From: Dastarcus helophoroides
Lineage: Eukaryota; Arthropoda; Insecta; Coleoptera; Bothrideridae
Length of the DNA: 64,000 nt
Direction of reading: 5' to 3'
NCBI GenBank assembly: GCA_028583605.1
Contig: CM053327.1
Location: forward strand, 32,792,126-32,856,125
This document shows, one piece after another, positions 48,781 through 63,720 of the stretch. The notes below the pieces were generated by a model. It had not been told where the DNA came from. It saw nothing but the letters and a program-made list of their open reading frames with translations, and did no database searches. A program made the translations under genes and the position numbers. The first letter of the stretch is position 1, and each line of letters begins with the position of its first letter.

Positions 48781-51700
48781 GTGTTATATGAATCGATATT
48801 TTTTCAATTTCAACATTTTTCGAAAATTTCTATATTTTTGTCTCAAATTTTCGCTTGTTTAATTTCGTTTTTTTTTTCAAAATTTTCTTAAATTATTTTG
48901 AAAACTCTTCCGAACCTTCGACTTCTTTGAACGTCTTTTTGAAAAATTTGCTTGTGAGAATTTCAAATTTTTTTCAAAATTCCAAACTTTTTGGAAATTG
49001 ATGTCGAATTTTTTAAATGGTTAAATTTATCTCAAAATATCGTTTTTTATTTCAAAATTACCACTTTGTCTTATTAAAATTTTGATTTTTTAAAAAATCT
49101 TGACAATTTTATAAATGTTTGACTTGTAAATTTCAACTTTATCAAAAATTCCGACATTTTTCTAAATTTTAAACTGAAGTTTTCGAAAATAAATATTTTG
49201 AAAAAATCGAAATTACCAAAAAATTTTCGACTTTTCCGGTAATTCAATTTTTTTCGGAATATTGATGTTATTCCAAAATTTATATTTTTTTCACAAAATT
49301 CGACTTTTTGTCAAAATTTTGCCCCTTTTTTAGGACTCGCTTTTTTTATAAGTTGAGTCTTTTTCGAAAATTCGTACTTTTTGAAAGTATAGATATTTTT
49401 TGAAAATTTTGACTTTTCAATGTGTAGATTTTTTCGAAAATTTAATTTTTTTTTGAAAATCATTTTTTTCACCACTTCCATTTTTCGATAAATCTTCCAT
49501 ACGTTTCGAACAACTTTTCCAAAAATTTCTAGTTTCTTGAAAATTTCAACTTTTTTTTAAAAATTGAAACAGAAATTGTCCCCTGAAACCAAGAAAGATT
49601 AAAAAACACAACAAAGGTTGCTCTAACGCGTTTCGACAGCCAAGCTGTCGCTGATGACAGCTTGGCTGTCGAAACGCGTTAGAGCAACCATTGTTGTGTT
49701 TTTTAATCTTTCTTGGTTTCAGGGGACAAGTTCTGTGTTTCAATTTTTGAAGATAACCAAGGACCAATCCGTTCCATCAAACTTTTTTCTGGTTTAAATT
49801 TTTTTCTTGAATTTAGCCTTTTTAAAATCTTGACCTTTTCCACTGTTTTAAAATTTGTACTTTTTTAAAAATGTTGAATTTTTGAAAGCTAATCTGTTTT
49901 AAAAATGTCAGTATTTGAATTTTTGATTTTTTCAAAATTTAAAATTTTTTAAAAATTGTAACTTTTTGAACATTTTAATTCGTAAGAATTTCTACTATTT
50001 TTTAACTTTCAATTATTTTTCAAATTTCGATTGTTTGCAGTTTCGATTGTTTTTTTTTTGAAAATTTCGCTTTTTTTGAATTTGTACTTTTATCTGAGAA
50101 TTTCGATTTTTTAAAACGTCACATTTTTTTTTAAAATCCCATATATTTTAAAAAGTGACTTTTTTTTTGTAAATGTCGATTTTTTTTCCAAAATTGCAAC
50201 TTTTTTGAAACTTTTGACTTTAAAAAAAATTTCCACTATTTTTCAACATTTTAATTTTTTGAAAATTTCGGGTGTTTCACTGTTACTTCAAAATTTTAAC
50301 AATTCAAAACTTCGCCTTTGTCTAGATATTAATTCCTCAAAATGTCGTCCTTTTTTGAAAATTTCGACTTTTCTGACAATTTTGGCTTTTCTTCAATATG
50401 CAGAGACTTCGACAATTATCACTTTATTTAAAATTTGATTTAGTGAAACTCAAAAAATTTATCGAATTTCAACTCTTTTGAAAATTTTGACATTTTTTTT
50501 TCAATTTTTGTTATCCAAAAAAAATTGAGTTTCCTGATAATTTTTGTCTTTTCTTTAGTAAAGTGACTTTTTACAAATTTAAATTTTTTTAAAAAGTCAA
50601 TTGAAAATTCTTCAATTTTTTTTTAAATCTTAACATTTTTTAAACATTTTGACTGTTTGAAATTTTAGATTCTTTCTCAAAATATTTTTAGAATTTTATT
50701 ATTGAAAATTTCGTTATTTTTTGAAATATAGTTGAATTTTTTGTGGTGTCAAAATTTTGACATTTTTTGACTCTTTTGAAAATCTTAACTTTTTTTTGGA
50801 AATGTGATTTTTCTATGAAAATTTTATCATTTTTTAAAATTTTAATTGTTTTAGAAAATTTTAATTGCAAAATTTCAACTTTTTTTTTTGGAAATTTTGA
50901 CTATTTGATTTATTTGTTTTAAATTTTGACCTTTTTTGAAAACCTTAACTTTTTTTTGGAAATTTTAACTTTCTATGAAAATTTTATCATTTCTCAAAAT
51001 TTTAATTGTTTTAGATAATTTTAATTGCAAAATTTCTACTTTTTTTTTGGAAATTTCGACTATTTGATTTATTTGTTTTAAATTTTGACATTTTTTAAAA
51101 TTTAAACCGATTTTTAAAATTTCTTATTTTTTGAAAATTTCGACTTTTTTAAATGTCAAATTTTCAAATTTTTGATTTTTTTTAAATTCTGGCTTTTTTG
51201 AAAGTTGGATTTTAAATTTTCGATTCAATATTTTTTTTAAATCGTCAAATGTCTTCCTTAGACAAATATTTATAAGGGGTTTTATTTCTCGAAGTTTTAA
51301 TTTTTTTATATTTTTTTCAAAAATTACTTTAAAAATGGTTCCAAATTTTTCTAGTAAATTCATTTTTTTTTTCAAACTATTGATGTATTAAAATTTGTAT
51401 TTTTTTTGCACAAAATTCGACTTTTGCCAAAATTTCGATTCTTTTAAAGACTTTTTCCTCATATTTTCGACTTTCTTCAAATTTTTTACTTTTTTTCAAA
51501 ATTTCGACCTTTTTTCAAGATTTGAATTTTTGAAAAATAAAGTTCATTTTTTTTAATTTCGAATTTTGTTTACGTTTTGATTCTTCAAGGCTTAGATTTT
51601 TTTCCCAATTTTTTTTTTTTTTGAAAATAACGACATTTTTTTCAGGATTTGTATTTTTGGAAAAATTTTCCTTCTTTTTTTTAAATTTCGCTTTTTGTTT

Positions 51701-53340
51701 ACGTTTTGACCAACTTTTTCAAAATTTTCTATTTTTTTGGAAATTTCAATTTTTCAAGATTTTAATTTTTTTTAAATTCACCTTTTTTTTAAATTTTGAC
51801 ATTTTTGAAAAATGTCTACTCGTTGAAAATAAAAATGTAGAATTTTCGAAAGCTAAACTGTTTTCAAAGTGTCAATTCATTAAATTTTCGATTTTTTCAA
51901 AATTTGAAATTTCTTAAAAATTGTTACTTTTTGAACATTTTGATTCTTAAAAATGTCGACAATATTTAAAATACGAATTATTTTTCAAAATTTCGAATTT
52001 TTGCAAACTTTCGATTTTTTTAAATTTAGCTTTTTTTAAACGCCACATTTTTTTCAAAATGCCAAATATTTTTGAAATTTTCGATTATTTTGCAAAATTT
52101 TGAATTTTTCTATTTTTTTTTTCAAAATGCAGATTTTTTAAATTGTGATTTTTTTGAAAATTTTTACTTTTTAAAAAATTTCGATCATTTTTCAAGATTT
52201 TCATTTTTTGGAAATTTTGAGTATTTTAAAAAATGTTTGGCTGTTATTTCAAAATTTTAACTATTCAAAACTTCGCCTTTTTCAAAACCTGGTCTTTTTT
52301 TGAAAATTTCGACTTTCCTGATAATTTTGGCTTTTCTCCAACATTCAGAATTCGACAATTTTGACTTTATTTGAAATTTGATTTAATGCAAACTAACATT
52401 TTTATTCGAATTTCGACTTTTTTTTTAATTTAGACTTTTTTTTCAGATTGCGATTTTAAAAATAGTTCGACCTTCCTGATAATTTTGTCTTTTCTTAATT
52501 AAAGTGAACTTTTTGAAAATTTAGGTTTCTTTAAAAGGGCGATTAAAAATTCTTAAATTTTGTAAATCTGGACACTTTTAAAATTTGACTCTTTTGGAAA
52601 TGTTAGATTATGTCTCAGAATATTAAATTTTTGAAAAATTTAGAATTTTGTTATTCATTTTGTCATTTTTTAAATTTTTTTGAAGAATGGTAAAATGTTG
52701 GCACTTTTTGACTTTTTAGAAAACCTTAACTTATTCTTTGGAAATTTTTACTTTTTATGAAAACCTTAACATTTTACAAAATTTCTAATTGTTTTAGACA
52801 ATGTGAATTCAAAATTTTAGACTTTTTTAAAATTTTAACTTCTTTGAAAATTTCAACATTTTTTTAAACTTCTCAGTTTTTTTCAAAATGTTAACTTTTA
52901 TTGAAAATATCAGTTCTAAAATTTAAACTTCTTTTATAAATTTGAAAATTTGGTCTTATTTTCAAATATTCAATTTTATCGAAAATTTCATTCGTTCTAA
53001 ATTTTAACATTTTAAAAAATGTAATATGATTTTTAAATGTCTTATTTATTGAAAATTTAAACCTTTTTTAATTTCGATTTTTTTTTAGATTCTCCCTTTT
53101 TTGAAAATTGGCTTTCAAATTTTCGATTTGATATTGTTTCGAAAATAGCAACTATTTTCTAAAATTTTGCGTGTACTTAGGAACATATTCGTGTGTCTTT
53201 TCCTTAGGACAAATATCGAACTTTTTAGTTCAAACATTTGACTATTTCTCGAAGTTTTATTTTTTTTAATTCGACTTTTTTCCAAAATTTCGGACTTTTT
53301 CGCGAAGTTTTGACTTTTATGTAATAAATTATATAAATAC
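48781..53340. repeat. AT-rich degenerate minisatellite, largest block
   Basis: About 4.6 kb of T-rich units (TTTTTGAAAATTTCGAC and variants) interrupted by a complete foldback copy at 49566. Local duplications exist, for example 50740-50930 and 50925-51110 share TTTTTTTGGAAATTT(C/T)GACTAT. Confidence 0.8.
49566..49790. repeat. Foldback repeat family F, complete copy 6
   Basis: The most symmetrical copy. A long near-perfect palindrome is centred at about 49653, with arms from GTCCCCTGAAACCAAG through AACGCGTTTCGACAGCCAAG to the mirror image, followed by the AAGGACCAATCCGTTCCA tail. Confidence 0.9.
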
Positions 53341-53482
53341 CTGCTAATAAACACATAAAGTTATTCAGAGAACGTATCTAAAATATAAAGTATACATTTT
53401 TGACAAGTGTCAACTTGTAACATGCAACACGAAAGTCATCTACAACAAACGAGTTTTAGAAAGTAGAAGTGAAGTTGATAAT

Positions 53483-54016
53483 TCTAATTATGGGTAAATA
53501 TAACTTTAATCGAGTATTGAAATCACGATCGGATACATTGTAATCAAAAAAATGTCCTTTCCCAACGATTTCAATAATGAAAGTATCTTCTGCTTCTTTA
53601 TAACAATGAAAGTCTTCTGCTCACTTTACACTAGATATGTACCCGTACAGCACCTAAATCAGAAAGATATCTTAAATATATCATTTTAGCGATATCTTTA
53701 AGAGACACAGAAATGTTAACATTTAGATAACTTTTTAGTCGAGGGATCATTCTAATTATGGATAAATATAACTTTAATCGAGTATTGACATCACGATCGG
53801 ATACATTGTAATCAAAAAAAATGTCCTTTCCCAACCATTTCAATAATGAAAGTATCTTCTGCTTCTTTATAACAATGAAAGTCTTCTGCTCACTTTATAC
53901 TAGATATGTACCCGTACAGCACCTAAATCAGAAAGATATTTTAAAGAGATCATTTTAGCGATATCTTTAAGAGACACAGAAATGTTGACATTTAGATAAC
54001 TATTTTTAGTCGTCAG
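53483..54016. repeat. Tandem duplication, unit 267 bp
   Basis: Two copies (53483-53749 and 53750-54016) over 90 percent identical by eye, sharing AATATAACTTTAATCGAGTA, CACGATCGGATACATTG, TGTACCCGTACAGCACC and GCGATATCTTTAAGAGACAC. Confidence 0.9.
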
Positions 54017-54187
54017 ATTACTGACGTCTAACAGATATCTATAAGATGATTTTCATAGATTGTTTTTAGAATGAGAAATCTTTATGTTAACATAATGTTA
54101 ACTTTCTGACAATATTTCCCGATGTCAGTCACTAAAAAATGATGACTCTAAGAGCTCTTTAAGATAGCTTATTGCTAAGCGGGTAGT

Positions 54188-54318
54188 GTCTCTCTGAAGA
54201 TAATAGCTTGGCTATCGAAAAGCGTTAGAGCAACCTCTGTTGTATTTTTTACCCTTTCTTGGTTTCAGGGGAACAAGATATGTATTTCAATTTTTGAAGA
54301 TAACCAAGGACCAATAAA
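54188..54318. repeat. Foldback repeat family F, right-arm copy 7
   Basis: Starts at TGTCTCTCTGAAGATAATAG and runs through GCGTTAGAGCAACC to AAGGACCAAT. The left arm is missing. It holds a hammerhead-like layout, described in the findings. Confidence 0.85.
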
Positions 54319-54880
54319 AAAAACAAATTATGACGAAAAAATGTAATAAAAGCAGTGGCTTTTCATGAATAATTAAATGACAGAATTCAAAAAATGGCTT
54401 TCCTATTTTTATTAATCTTTTAGAATAAAACAAAAATGTTGTTTAACGAGCTGAAAGGAAGGTAGGTACTAATTTGTGTCGCAAGTTCGACAGGTACATC
54501 CAATTATGATGCTTTCTTGATTATAGACATTAACGCTGGCGAGAAATGTTTAAAGGGTCTGCTTCTAGTGTGTTATCGTGGGAACTCTAGAGTGAACACA
54601 ATTTACACTTGACACAGATCTCAGACTTCGTTATTATTATTAATTTTTGCATTGTCTCGAATCGACCAAACAATTACTGTATCATTACCAGCGTAATGTG
54701 TAATGCATTCGTGGTTGATGTTAATTTTGTTCTTAAATTGTCCATGAAAACATGAAAGTTTATGTTAGATGGCACTTTCTCGAAAATGATATCAACAACA
54801 AATAGGATTGTATAAAAAATATGCGATAACTAGCCAAGTACCTGATGAAATTTCTCATCCAGTTAAGGCGACGTTTTTAA
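54319..54880. other. Unique non-coding DNA
   Basis: No recognised repeat or coding signal. Confidence 0.4.
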
Positions 54881-55287
54881 GGGTGCGTTTACACTAGACA
54901 CTTTATTCCGTACATTTCTCTTTGACATAAAATATATTAAATGTCAACTATCTTGAGAGAAGCTATCCGAGGCTTATTTATACAGCTGAGGGTCTCGGAT
55001 AGCTTCTCAAAGGGTGCGTTTAGATTAAACACTTTATTCCGTATACATTTCTCTCTGACATAAGTGTCACTTAGCCTGAGAGAAGCTATCCGAGACTTAT
55101 CTACACAGCTGAGAGGAGCTTCTCTCAGGGTAATTGACACTTATATCAGAGAAAAAATATATTTTATGTCAGAGAGAAACGTACGGAATAAAGTGTCTAA
55201 TATAAACCCACCCCTTAGGATAGTTGACAATATATTTTATGTTGAGAGAAAAATGAACGCAATAAAGTGTCTAGTGTAAACGCACCG
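54881..55287. mobile_element. TTAA-flanked MITE (piggyBac-type), with internal inverted duplication
   Basis: GGGTGCGTTTACACTAGACA opens it and TGTCTAGTGTAAACGCACCG closes it. TTAA lies on both sides (54877-54880 and 55288-55291). Internally two further inverted and direct copies of the ATTTCTCT(T/C)TGACATAA segment and of GAGAGAAGCTATCCGAG give a multi-stem structure, suggesting one MITE recombined with or inserted in another. Confidence 0.85.
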
Positions 55288-55376
55288 TTAAACTATTCGA
55301 CTTTTCTTACACCATGTTTCTAGCTTTAAACACGCTTCCCTTACAAACTGTTGTCCCTTGTTTTACCCCCTAAAGG

Positions 55377-55704
55377 CAGTGTTTCCCAAAGAGTGGTACT
55401 TACGAGTATGACAAGGGGTACAAGAATGGGTTAGTGGGGGTAAGCACTGCACAGAGCGGCTTCAAATGATTCAAAAATTAAAAATTGTTTGGGATAAACA
55501 TAACAAAACTAACTTAATTAGCTTGTACAGCTTTTAAAGAGTTCGTGTGGATTGCAGAATGATGTTTTGTTCAAATTCGTTGATACGTTCAGCAGAGAGA
55601 CACTTTCTCATTTATATATCAGCTAGGATGCAATTTTTTAAATAACCAACGTCACGAAAAATTATGGAAAGGGTACACAGATGTCGAAAGTTTGGGAAAC
55701 ACTG
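55377..55704. mobile_element. hAT-type MITE
   Basis: CAGTGTTTCCCAAAGAGTGG start and CGAAAGTTTGGGAAACACTG end. The flanking octamers CCTAAAGG and GCTTAAGG agree at 6 of 8 positions. It lies directly next to foldback copy 8. CAGTG.TTCCCAAA termini are common among metazoan hAT elements. Confidence 0.85.
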
Positions 55705-55852
55705 GCTTAAGGTGGAACGGACTGGTCCTTGGTTATTTTGAAAGAGTATCTCTCTAAAGATGATAACTTGGCTATCGAAACGCGTTAGAGCAACCTCTGT
55801 TGTGTTTTTTAATCTTTCTTGGTTTCGGGGGACAGGATTTGTATTTCAATTA
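55705..55852. repeat. Foldback repeat family F, copy 8
   Basis: Contains the outer left end (GGTGGAACGGACTGGTCCTTGG), then jumps to TCTCTCTAAAGATGATAACT and the right arm. This shows that the outer tail belongs to both ends of the family and is lost from one side in other copies. Confidence 0.85.
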
Positions 55853-56931
55853 CTGCCTTAAGGGATGAATTTTCAAAAATGTTCATAGACTTGACTTTTA
55901 TTTATATTGTTTACAAAAACTTATCGAACTTTTATCCTTCTTCTTTCCAACATATTAATGATAACATTGGCGTATTTTATGTGTTGCTTTATCTCATTAA
56001 ATACTTTGTTTAGGTATTTTCTCTTATATTGATAACCTGCTGAATATAGGGGCCCTTGGTGGCACTTGGTGGTAGTATCATATGATGGGGTACCACAAAC
56101 AACCATCTTGGAATTGATGGGTTTTGTAACCTTTCAAAAATAAACATTTTGTAAAACTAGCGCTTCAACTTTCTTCACCTTGAATTTTACTAATGTTGGA
56201 AACAAAACAAGTTGTCGCAGTCAATTTTGATTTATATTAAGATTCACTGATTGCGTTGGATAAAGTATACGTTTAGATGTCTCAATTAATACTTCTTGGT
56301 GATAATTAAAACTTTACGATGTTGTAGTGAAATTGTTTTGCGTTGCTGACCGTATCTTCAGAGTGCATGTGCCATAATTGTAAACTTAATAACTTTCATG
56401 AATCACGGTGCTACATTTGTAGACTTTTATCAACAGAAAACGAGTTCAGAGGAGCCACGAGCAGGTAAATTAACAAATTCACAATCACGACTGATTCATA
56501 ATTGAAGAAAAAAAAAATACTGAACGTAATTATCGCGCTGGTTCCATCTCATTTTAAAGAATAAAGGTCAGTCTCACGAATTTTGTTAGAATAATTAGAA
56601 CAGTAGTTTTCTCTTTGTTGTAAGATCATGATGGCTACTCGTAAGGTGAAGGTTGCTAAATCTACATTGAATACACTGTCAGTTTAATGAAGAAATCACG
56701 TTCATGATGCTGTGGACCAACGTGTGGTCTAAACAAAGTACAAAGTTGTTTTTAATTACTAAAATTTATTCCTAAATATTTTTCAAAATTTTCACTATAA
56801 CCTTTTTGGTTTTATTTAAAAATGTTGAGCTTTCGAGGAAAAAAAATCGTTCAAATTTCTTGTCACAAGTTATATCATCACGACTTTAAAGAATGTATCA
56901 ATTAAAAGTAAAGATAAAGTAAACAATTTCG
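55853..56931. other. Unique non-coding DNA
   Basis: No gene recognised. GGCACTTGGTGGTAG-type GC-richer patches occur near 56050. Confidence 0.4.
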
Positions 56932-57078
56932 ATTCATGTTTTATTGGCTTTTTCTTCGCCAGTTACTCCTTTAACAATTCCAAATTTTCAGCAACCTTCT
57001 GTTAAGAATTAGCAAATAGAGTGCCTCAAAAATTTAGAATTGTGAACTGGCGAAGAAAAGGCCGATTAAAACATGAAT
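56932..57078. mobile_element. Short palindromic MITE
   Basis: 147 bp with ATTCATGTTTTATTGGC...TTCTTCGCCAGTT at the left and AACTGGCGAAGAAAAGGCC...AAAACATGAAT at the right, about 55-bp imperfect arms. No coding capacity. Confidence 0.75.
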
Positions 57079-57201
57079 AGAAATACTAATACTTCTGCAA
57101 AGAAGATACAGAGATACAGTAGCTAGTCTGTAACTTGGAATAAATTCAGTAAATCAAAGACAGTTTTTTTTTCGGAAATATGTTTGGACACGTCGATTAA
57201 A

Positions 57202-58941
57202 ATTTTAATTTGCGCTCTTTTTAATGTAGGAAAAATTTTACACAGCATGTCCCAAATTTAAGATATGACGTCATGGGCAATCCCATTTGTTTCTTGGCTA
57301 CTCTTAAAGGGCATATCAAGTTACACATGCGTACCAAATTTCAATTTTTTATTCTTTATCTTTCAAAAGATATTTACAAATTTAGTAACTAATTAGAAAA
57401 ATCAAGAAATCTGATTCAATTCAATACAATTTTCATGAAGTTTAAAAATCGCGTATTAGAAGGTACTAGTTCGACATTTTTTTGTCAAACTGTTAATGGC
57501 TTATTAAAAAAGTTAATAAAAACGAATAAGAAAAGTAGTATCGTATTGATCGAAGAGGCTACTAGTTTTTCGTTTAGAAAGGAACACCATTTTTGAAAAA
57601 ATCGACCAAAATGGCATACTTAACTGAAACCCACAAGATTAAAATGTTTATAATGATTGGCTGCGGAGATAGAACAAAAACACATTTTGAAGTTATTCGT
57701 TTATTCAGAGAGAAATATCTTGATTTACCTTTCATGTCGCAAAGTACCTTAGCAAGATTGCAAAACAGTTTCGGGAAAATGGGCATTTAAGAAAAACAAC
57801 TAATTCCCGTCAGAATGCGCTCAATGAAGATGTCAACGTTAATGTACTTTTCTCTGTCCAAGAAAATCCTCCTGTCTCCACTAATCAGATAGGTAGGGAA
57901 CTCGAAATTAGCCATTCAGTTGCAGGAATTCCGAAAATGCAAAAATTTGATCCTTATAAAATGACAATCCTCCATGAACTCTTAGAAGATGATCCGGATA
58001 GAAGACTCCAGTTTTATGAACAAATGTTGAATCTACTGGACAGAAATGCTCTAAGCATAGAAAATAACCTCTTTTGAGATGAATCAACGTTTATGTTAAA
58101 TGGTGAGCTAAATCGTCAAAATTGTCGTTACTAGGCGCAGACAGCAACCCACACTGGATGAGGGAAGGCCACACTCAACATCCAGAGAAAGTCAATGTTT
58201 GGGCAGAGATTGTTGGTGATCGAGTTATAGAACTAATTTTCTTTCAAGGGAATCTCAATGGTCCAGGATATTTAGAATTCTTGCAGGAAGAGCTAATTCC
58301 TGATTTAGCTATTTCGTTTCTTGATCCAGTCGAAGGTGATGTCCCTAATAGAAACATCTGGTTTCAACAAGACGGTCATTTTGCAAGACCTGTCCGTGAA
58401 TATCTGGATGATGTATTACCGGCAGATGGATTGGTAGAAGAGGAGCTTTTGAATGGCCATCCAGGTCTCCGGATTTAACACCTATGAACTATTTTTATGG
58501 GGGTATTTGAAGGGCAAAGTTTTTAAGGCCAAACTTGCAAATATTGAGGAGTTAAAGGGACGAATAAGACAGGAGTGTAGACTAATTTCCCTCGAAGTAA
58601 TTAGAAATGTTCCATGTGCCAGTGCAAAACGAGTTTCAGTTCTGTTTAAGGTATTGTCAGTTAGTAAATGGACAACATTTTGAACATTTATTGAAGAAAG
58701 ATTATCGAGTTGAATCAGATTCCTCGATTTTTTAAATCAGTTAATATTTGTTAAATATCTTTCAAATGACAAAAAATAAAAAATTGAAATTTGGTACGGA
58801 TGTGTAATTTGACATACTCTTTAAGAATAATAAAGAAAAAAAATAGGGTTGCCATTTAAAAAAATTGTCAACGACATTATATCTTAAATTTGGGATATGC
58901 TGTATAAGATTTTCCTACATCAAAAAAGCGCAAATTAAAAT
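57202..58941 (+). mobile_element. Tc1/mariner-superfamily transposon, inactive
   Basis: About 1.74 kb. Inverted termini of about 70 bp: ATTTTAATTTGCGCTCTTTT, AATGTAGGAAAAATTTTACA and CCCAAATTTAAGATATGACG at the left match the complement of 58872-58941. TA lies at the right border and near the left one. A second pair of inverted words (TACCAAATTTCAATTTTTTA, GATATTT) lies further in. It encodes a broken transposase. Confidence 0.85.
57611..58690 (+). pseudogene. Mariner-like transposase, frameshifted and missing the last catalytic Asp
   Basis: The N-terminal helix-turn-helix part (ATG at 57611, MAYLTETHKIKMFIMIGCGD) ends at a premature TAA (57788). Another frame continues with STNQIGRELEISHS and HPYK-like DPYKMTILHELL, then a stop (TGA just before DESTFMLNG) and a stop replacing Trp after NRQNCRY. 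The frame 58122-58478 holds VNVWAEIVGDRVIELIFFQG and the second catalytic box IWFQQDGHFA (Asp codon 58371). The last box reads SPDLTPMN where relatives have an acidic Asp, so Asp is replaced by Asn (58487-58489), and more frameshifts follow. Spacing between the second and third catalytic positions is about 38 codons, wider than in classical DD34D mariners. In active elements the protein cuts and re-inserts the transposon at TA sites. Confidence 0.85.
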
Positions 58942-58943
58942 AT

Positions 58944-59330
58944 TGTAACGAAATGTAAATTATAGAATTTAGTACGTAAGAACATTTTCTAGAAAGATCT
59001 GATAAGGGAAAAGCGGCCGCGATAACGAAGCATACGGCAGATAAGCGTTCCAGAAATTTCGGCAAACAATAAGCCTTATTTGCGGGATTTTTCTAGAACC
59101 TGGGAGCCAAAACTATATAAGGCGCTCGCCTTTCCCTCGAGTCAGAGTCAGTCAGTGTAATTAGTGAGTTAGTAGTTAGAAGTAAATAAGTCAGTTCATT
59201 ATTCAATTGTAGTATTCCGAGTTAAGTTTCGTAATAAAGTGGGTATTATTCAATTCATGTGTAATAATCAATTCGAACCGATAAGCCCGTAATAATATTA
59301 ATCGACGTGCCCGAGCATATTTCCAAAAAA
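58944..59330 (+). mobile_element. LTR (solo or fragment), Ty3/gypsy-type
   Basis: Starts TGTAACGAAATG directly after the mariner end. A promoter-like ACTATATAAGGCGCTCGCC (TATA box about 59114-59120), a TCAGTCAGTGTAATTAG initiator-like region about 35 nt downstream, and an AATAAAG poly(A) signal (about 59233) appear in LTR order. No target duplication or clear right border can be fixed; no internal retroviral-like domain follows. Confidence 0.65.
59113..59121 (+). promoter_or_regulatory. TATA box of the LTR promoter
   Basis: CTATATAAG about 35-40 nt before the TCAGTCAGT repeat that resembles an insect initiator. The surrounding sequence is GC-richer than the flanks. Confidence 0.6.
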
Positions 59331-61599
<2,269 letters not shown>

Positions 61600-63720
61600 T
61601 TTGACTTCAGAAACAAAATGTGGAGAATAAAGTCAAAATTTTGAGACTAAAATCGAAATTCCAAGAAACAAATTCAAAATGTTGAGATTATGAAGTCGAG
61701 AGTTTGAGAAAAATTGAAATACAAAAATTGTCTCCTTAAAGATTAAAAAACAGAACAAAGGTTACTCTAATGCGTTTTGACAGCTAAGCTATCATCTTCA
61801 GTATCTCTCTGAAAATGATAGCTTGGCGTTAGAGCAACCTTTGTTGTGTTTTTTAATCTTTCTTGGTTTCAGGGGACAATTTTTGTATTTCAATTTTTGA
61901 AGATAGCTAAGGACATTATTCCGTTCCACCAAAATTGAGAAAAATTGTAAACTTCGACTAAAATGTCAAAATTTTATGTTATTTAAAAAGGTTGTTAAAA
62001 TTTAAACTTTTAAAAACAAAATTTCGAGAATCGAGTTCTAAACTTAAAAATTTAAATAAATTCTGAAAAAAAAGTCAAAAAGTTTAAATTGGAAATTTCA
62101 AATTATTTTCTTAAAATTTAGACTTTAAAATAGAATTTCTAGAAAAAAAGTCGAAACTACAAGATTTCTAAAATTTTCATTTTACAAATGTCAATTTTTA
62201 TTCATTTTTATTTTTATTTATTTATTGTCTTAAGCTCGAATGTAGAATCCATATTTTCTTAAACTCGAATTTAGGATCCGGTATTTGAGATTTAAGTCAA
62301 TATTCTGGAAAAAACTTTGAACAAAATTATGCCAGAAATTTCAAAATTTGTCACGCAATTTTGAAATTAAAAAAGACGTTCCATGAATTTTTTCCAAATA
62401 ATTTTTTTTCGACTTTTTTACCTGAAATGTTAGTTTACTTCAAAATTTAAAAAATAAGTTTTTCTTTTGCTATTTTGATTTGTACTGGAAAGTAAAGGCT
62501 GAAAATTTAATTTTTATTTCTAGAATTGCAATTCCAAATAAAAAAAAATATTCATATTTAAATTGGAAATTTTGAAAGAATAGCCAAAGTTTTTAAAATA
62601 TTCCAACTGTTATCTTTAGAATTGCATCTTGAATTATGAAAAAAAAAACGATTTTATATTTGAACTGAAATTTTTAAAAAATAGTAACAGATTTTAAAAA
62701 AATGAGATAAATGTAAGGAAGTTCTCGAGTTCCCTTTAGTTACAAAACTTTGATTTTAAATTGAAATATTCGATGTTCTTGTCGACTTTTTCCATGAAAT
62801 TTCAAAATCTCTAGGAAAATTCGAATAGTTTTAACTTTAAATTCAAAATTTCGAGAGAAAAGCTTGAAATTGAGCTAACGAATTGTAAACTTACAAAAAT
62901 CCTTTGACACGAATTCCTTTCTTCGGTTCTCTAAGCAGGTAAAGTACAAAATTAGAAATAGGTGACTTAAAAATGCTTCCTTTTACCCTTTTTGTTTTTT
63001 GTTAATTCCTTTAAAATTAACATATACTTTTCTACAAAGATACGGAAGCACAGTCTTTTCTCGAAATTATGAATTTTCTCTGAAAATTCTTCTTTGTTGG
63101 CACTTCGGCTTTCCTCGCAAAATTCAACTTTTTTCGAAAAATTTGACTTTGAGACAACTTTTTTCTAAATTTCCACAACATTTTTAGCATTTTTCGTTTA
63201 ATTCGTGCCTTTTGGAATGTTGTCATTTTTTTAAACTTCGGTTTTCTAAAGTTTCGACTTTTTTTCTTACAATTCGAATTTTCAAAAATGTTGATCTGGT
63301 CGGAATTCTTCGTTTGTTCACCTTTTTAAAATGTCGAAATTGTCAAAAAAAGCATAATTTTTTACAGAAAGTCGAGATCTACAACAAAATAAAAATTTCC
63401 TGAAAAAGTTGAAATTTTGAAAAATTAGGAAGTTCCAAAAATTGCACTATTTTAGAAAAAGGGAAAATTTTGAAATGGTAACAATATTCCAATTAAGTCA
63501 AAATTTTGTTTTCTTTTAAATGAGAATTTGAAATAAGTGGAAATTTTAAAATGTCCAACTCGAAATCATTAAAAAAGTAGAAATTAAAAATGTCAAATTC
63601 TTCAAGAAAAACGAGAGATTTTGAAAAAAAGTTGAAAATATTTATCAGAAAATAGGAATTCTCAGAAAAAGTCGAAATATTTAGTAAAATATTTCGTTCA
63701 TTGATGACGTATTGAGGAAG
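61600..63720. repeat. AT-rich degenerate minisatellite with mixed polarity
   Basis: A-rich units dominate at 61600-62900. T-rich units lie at 63000-63330, and A-rich units again at 63340-63690 (AAAAAGTCGAAATATTTAG and similar). It includes a foldback copy at 61716. Confidence 0.7.
61716..61935. repeat. Foldback repeat family F, copy 9
   Basis: Both arms present; the right arm has lost the GTCGAAACGC part next to the centre (GCTTGGCGTTAGAGC). The tail ends CCGTTCCACC. Confidence 0.85.
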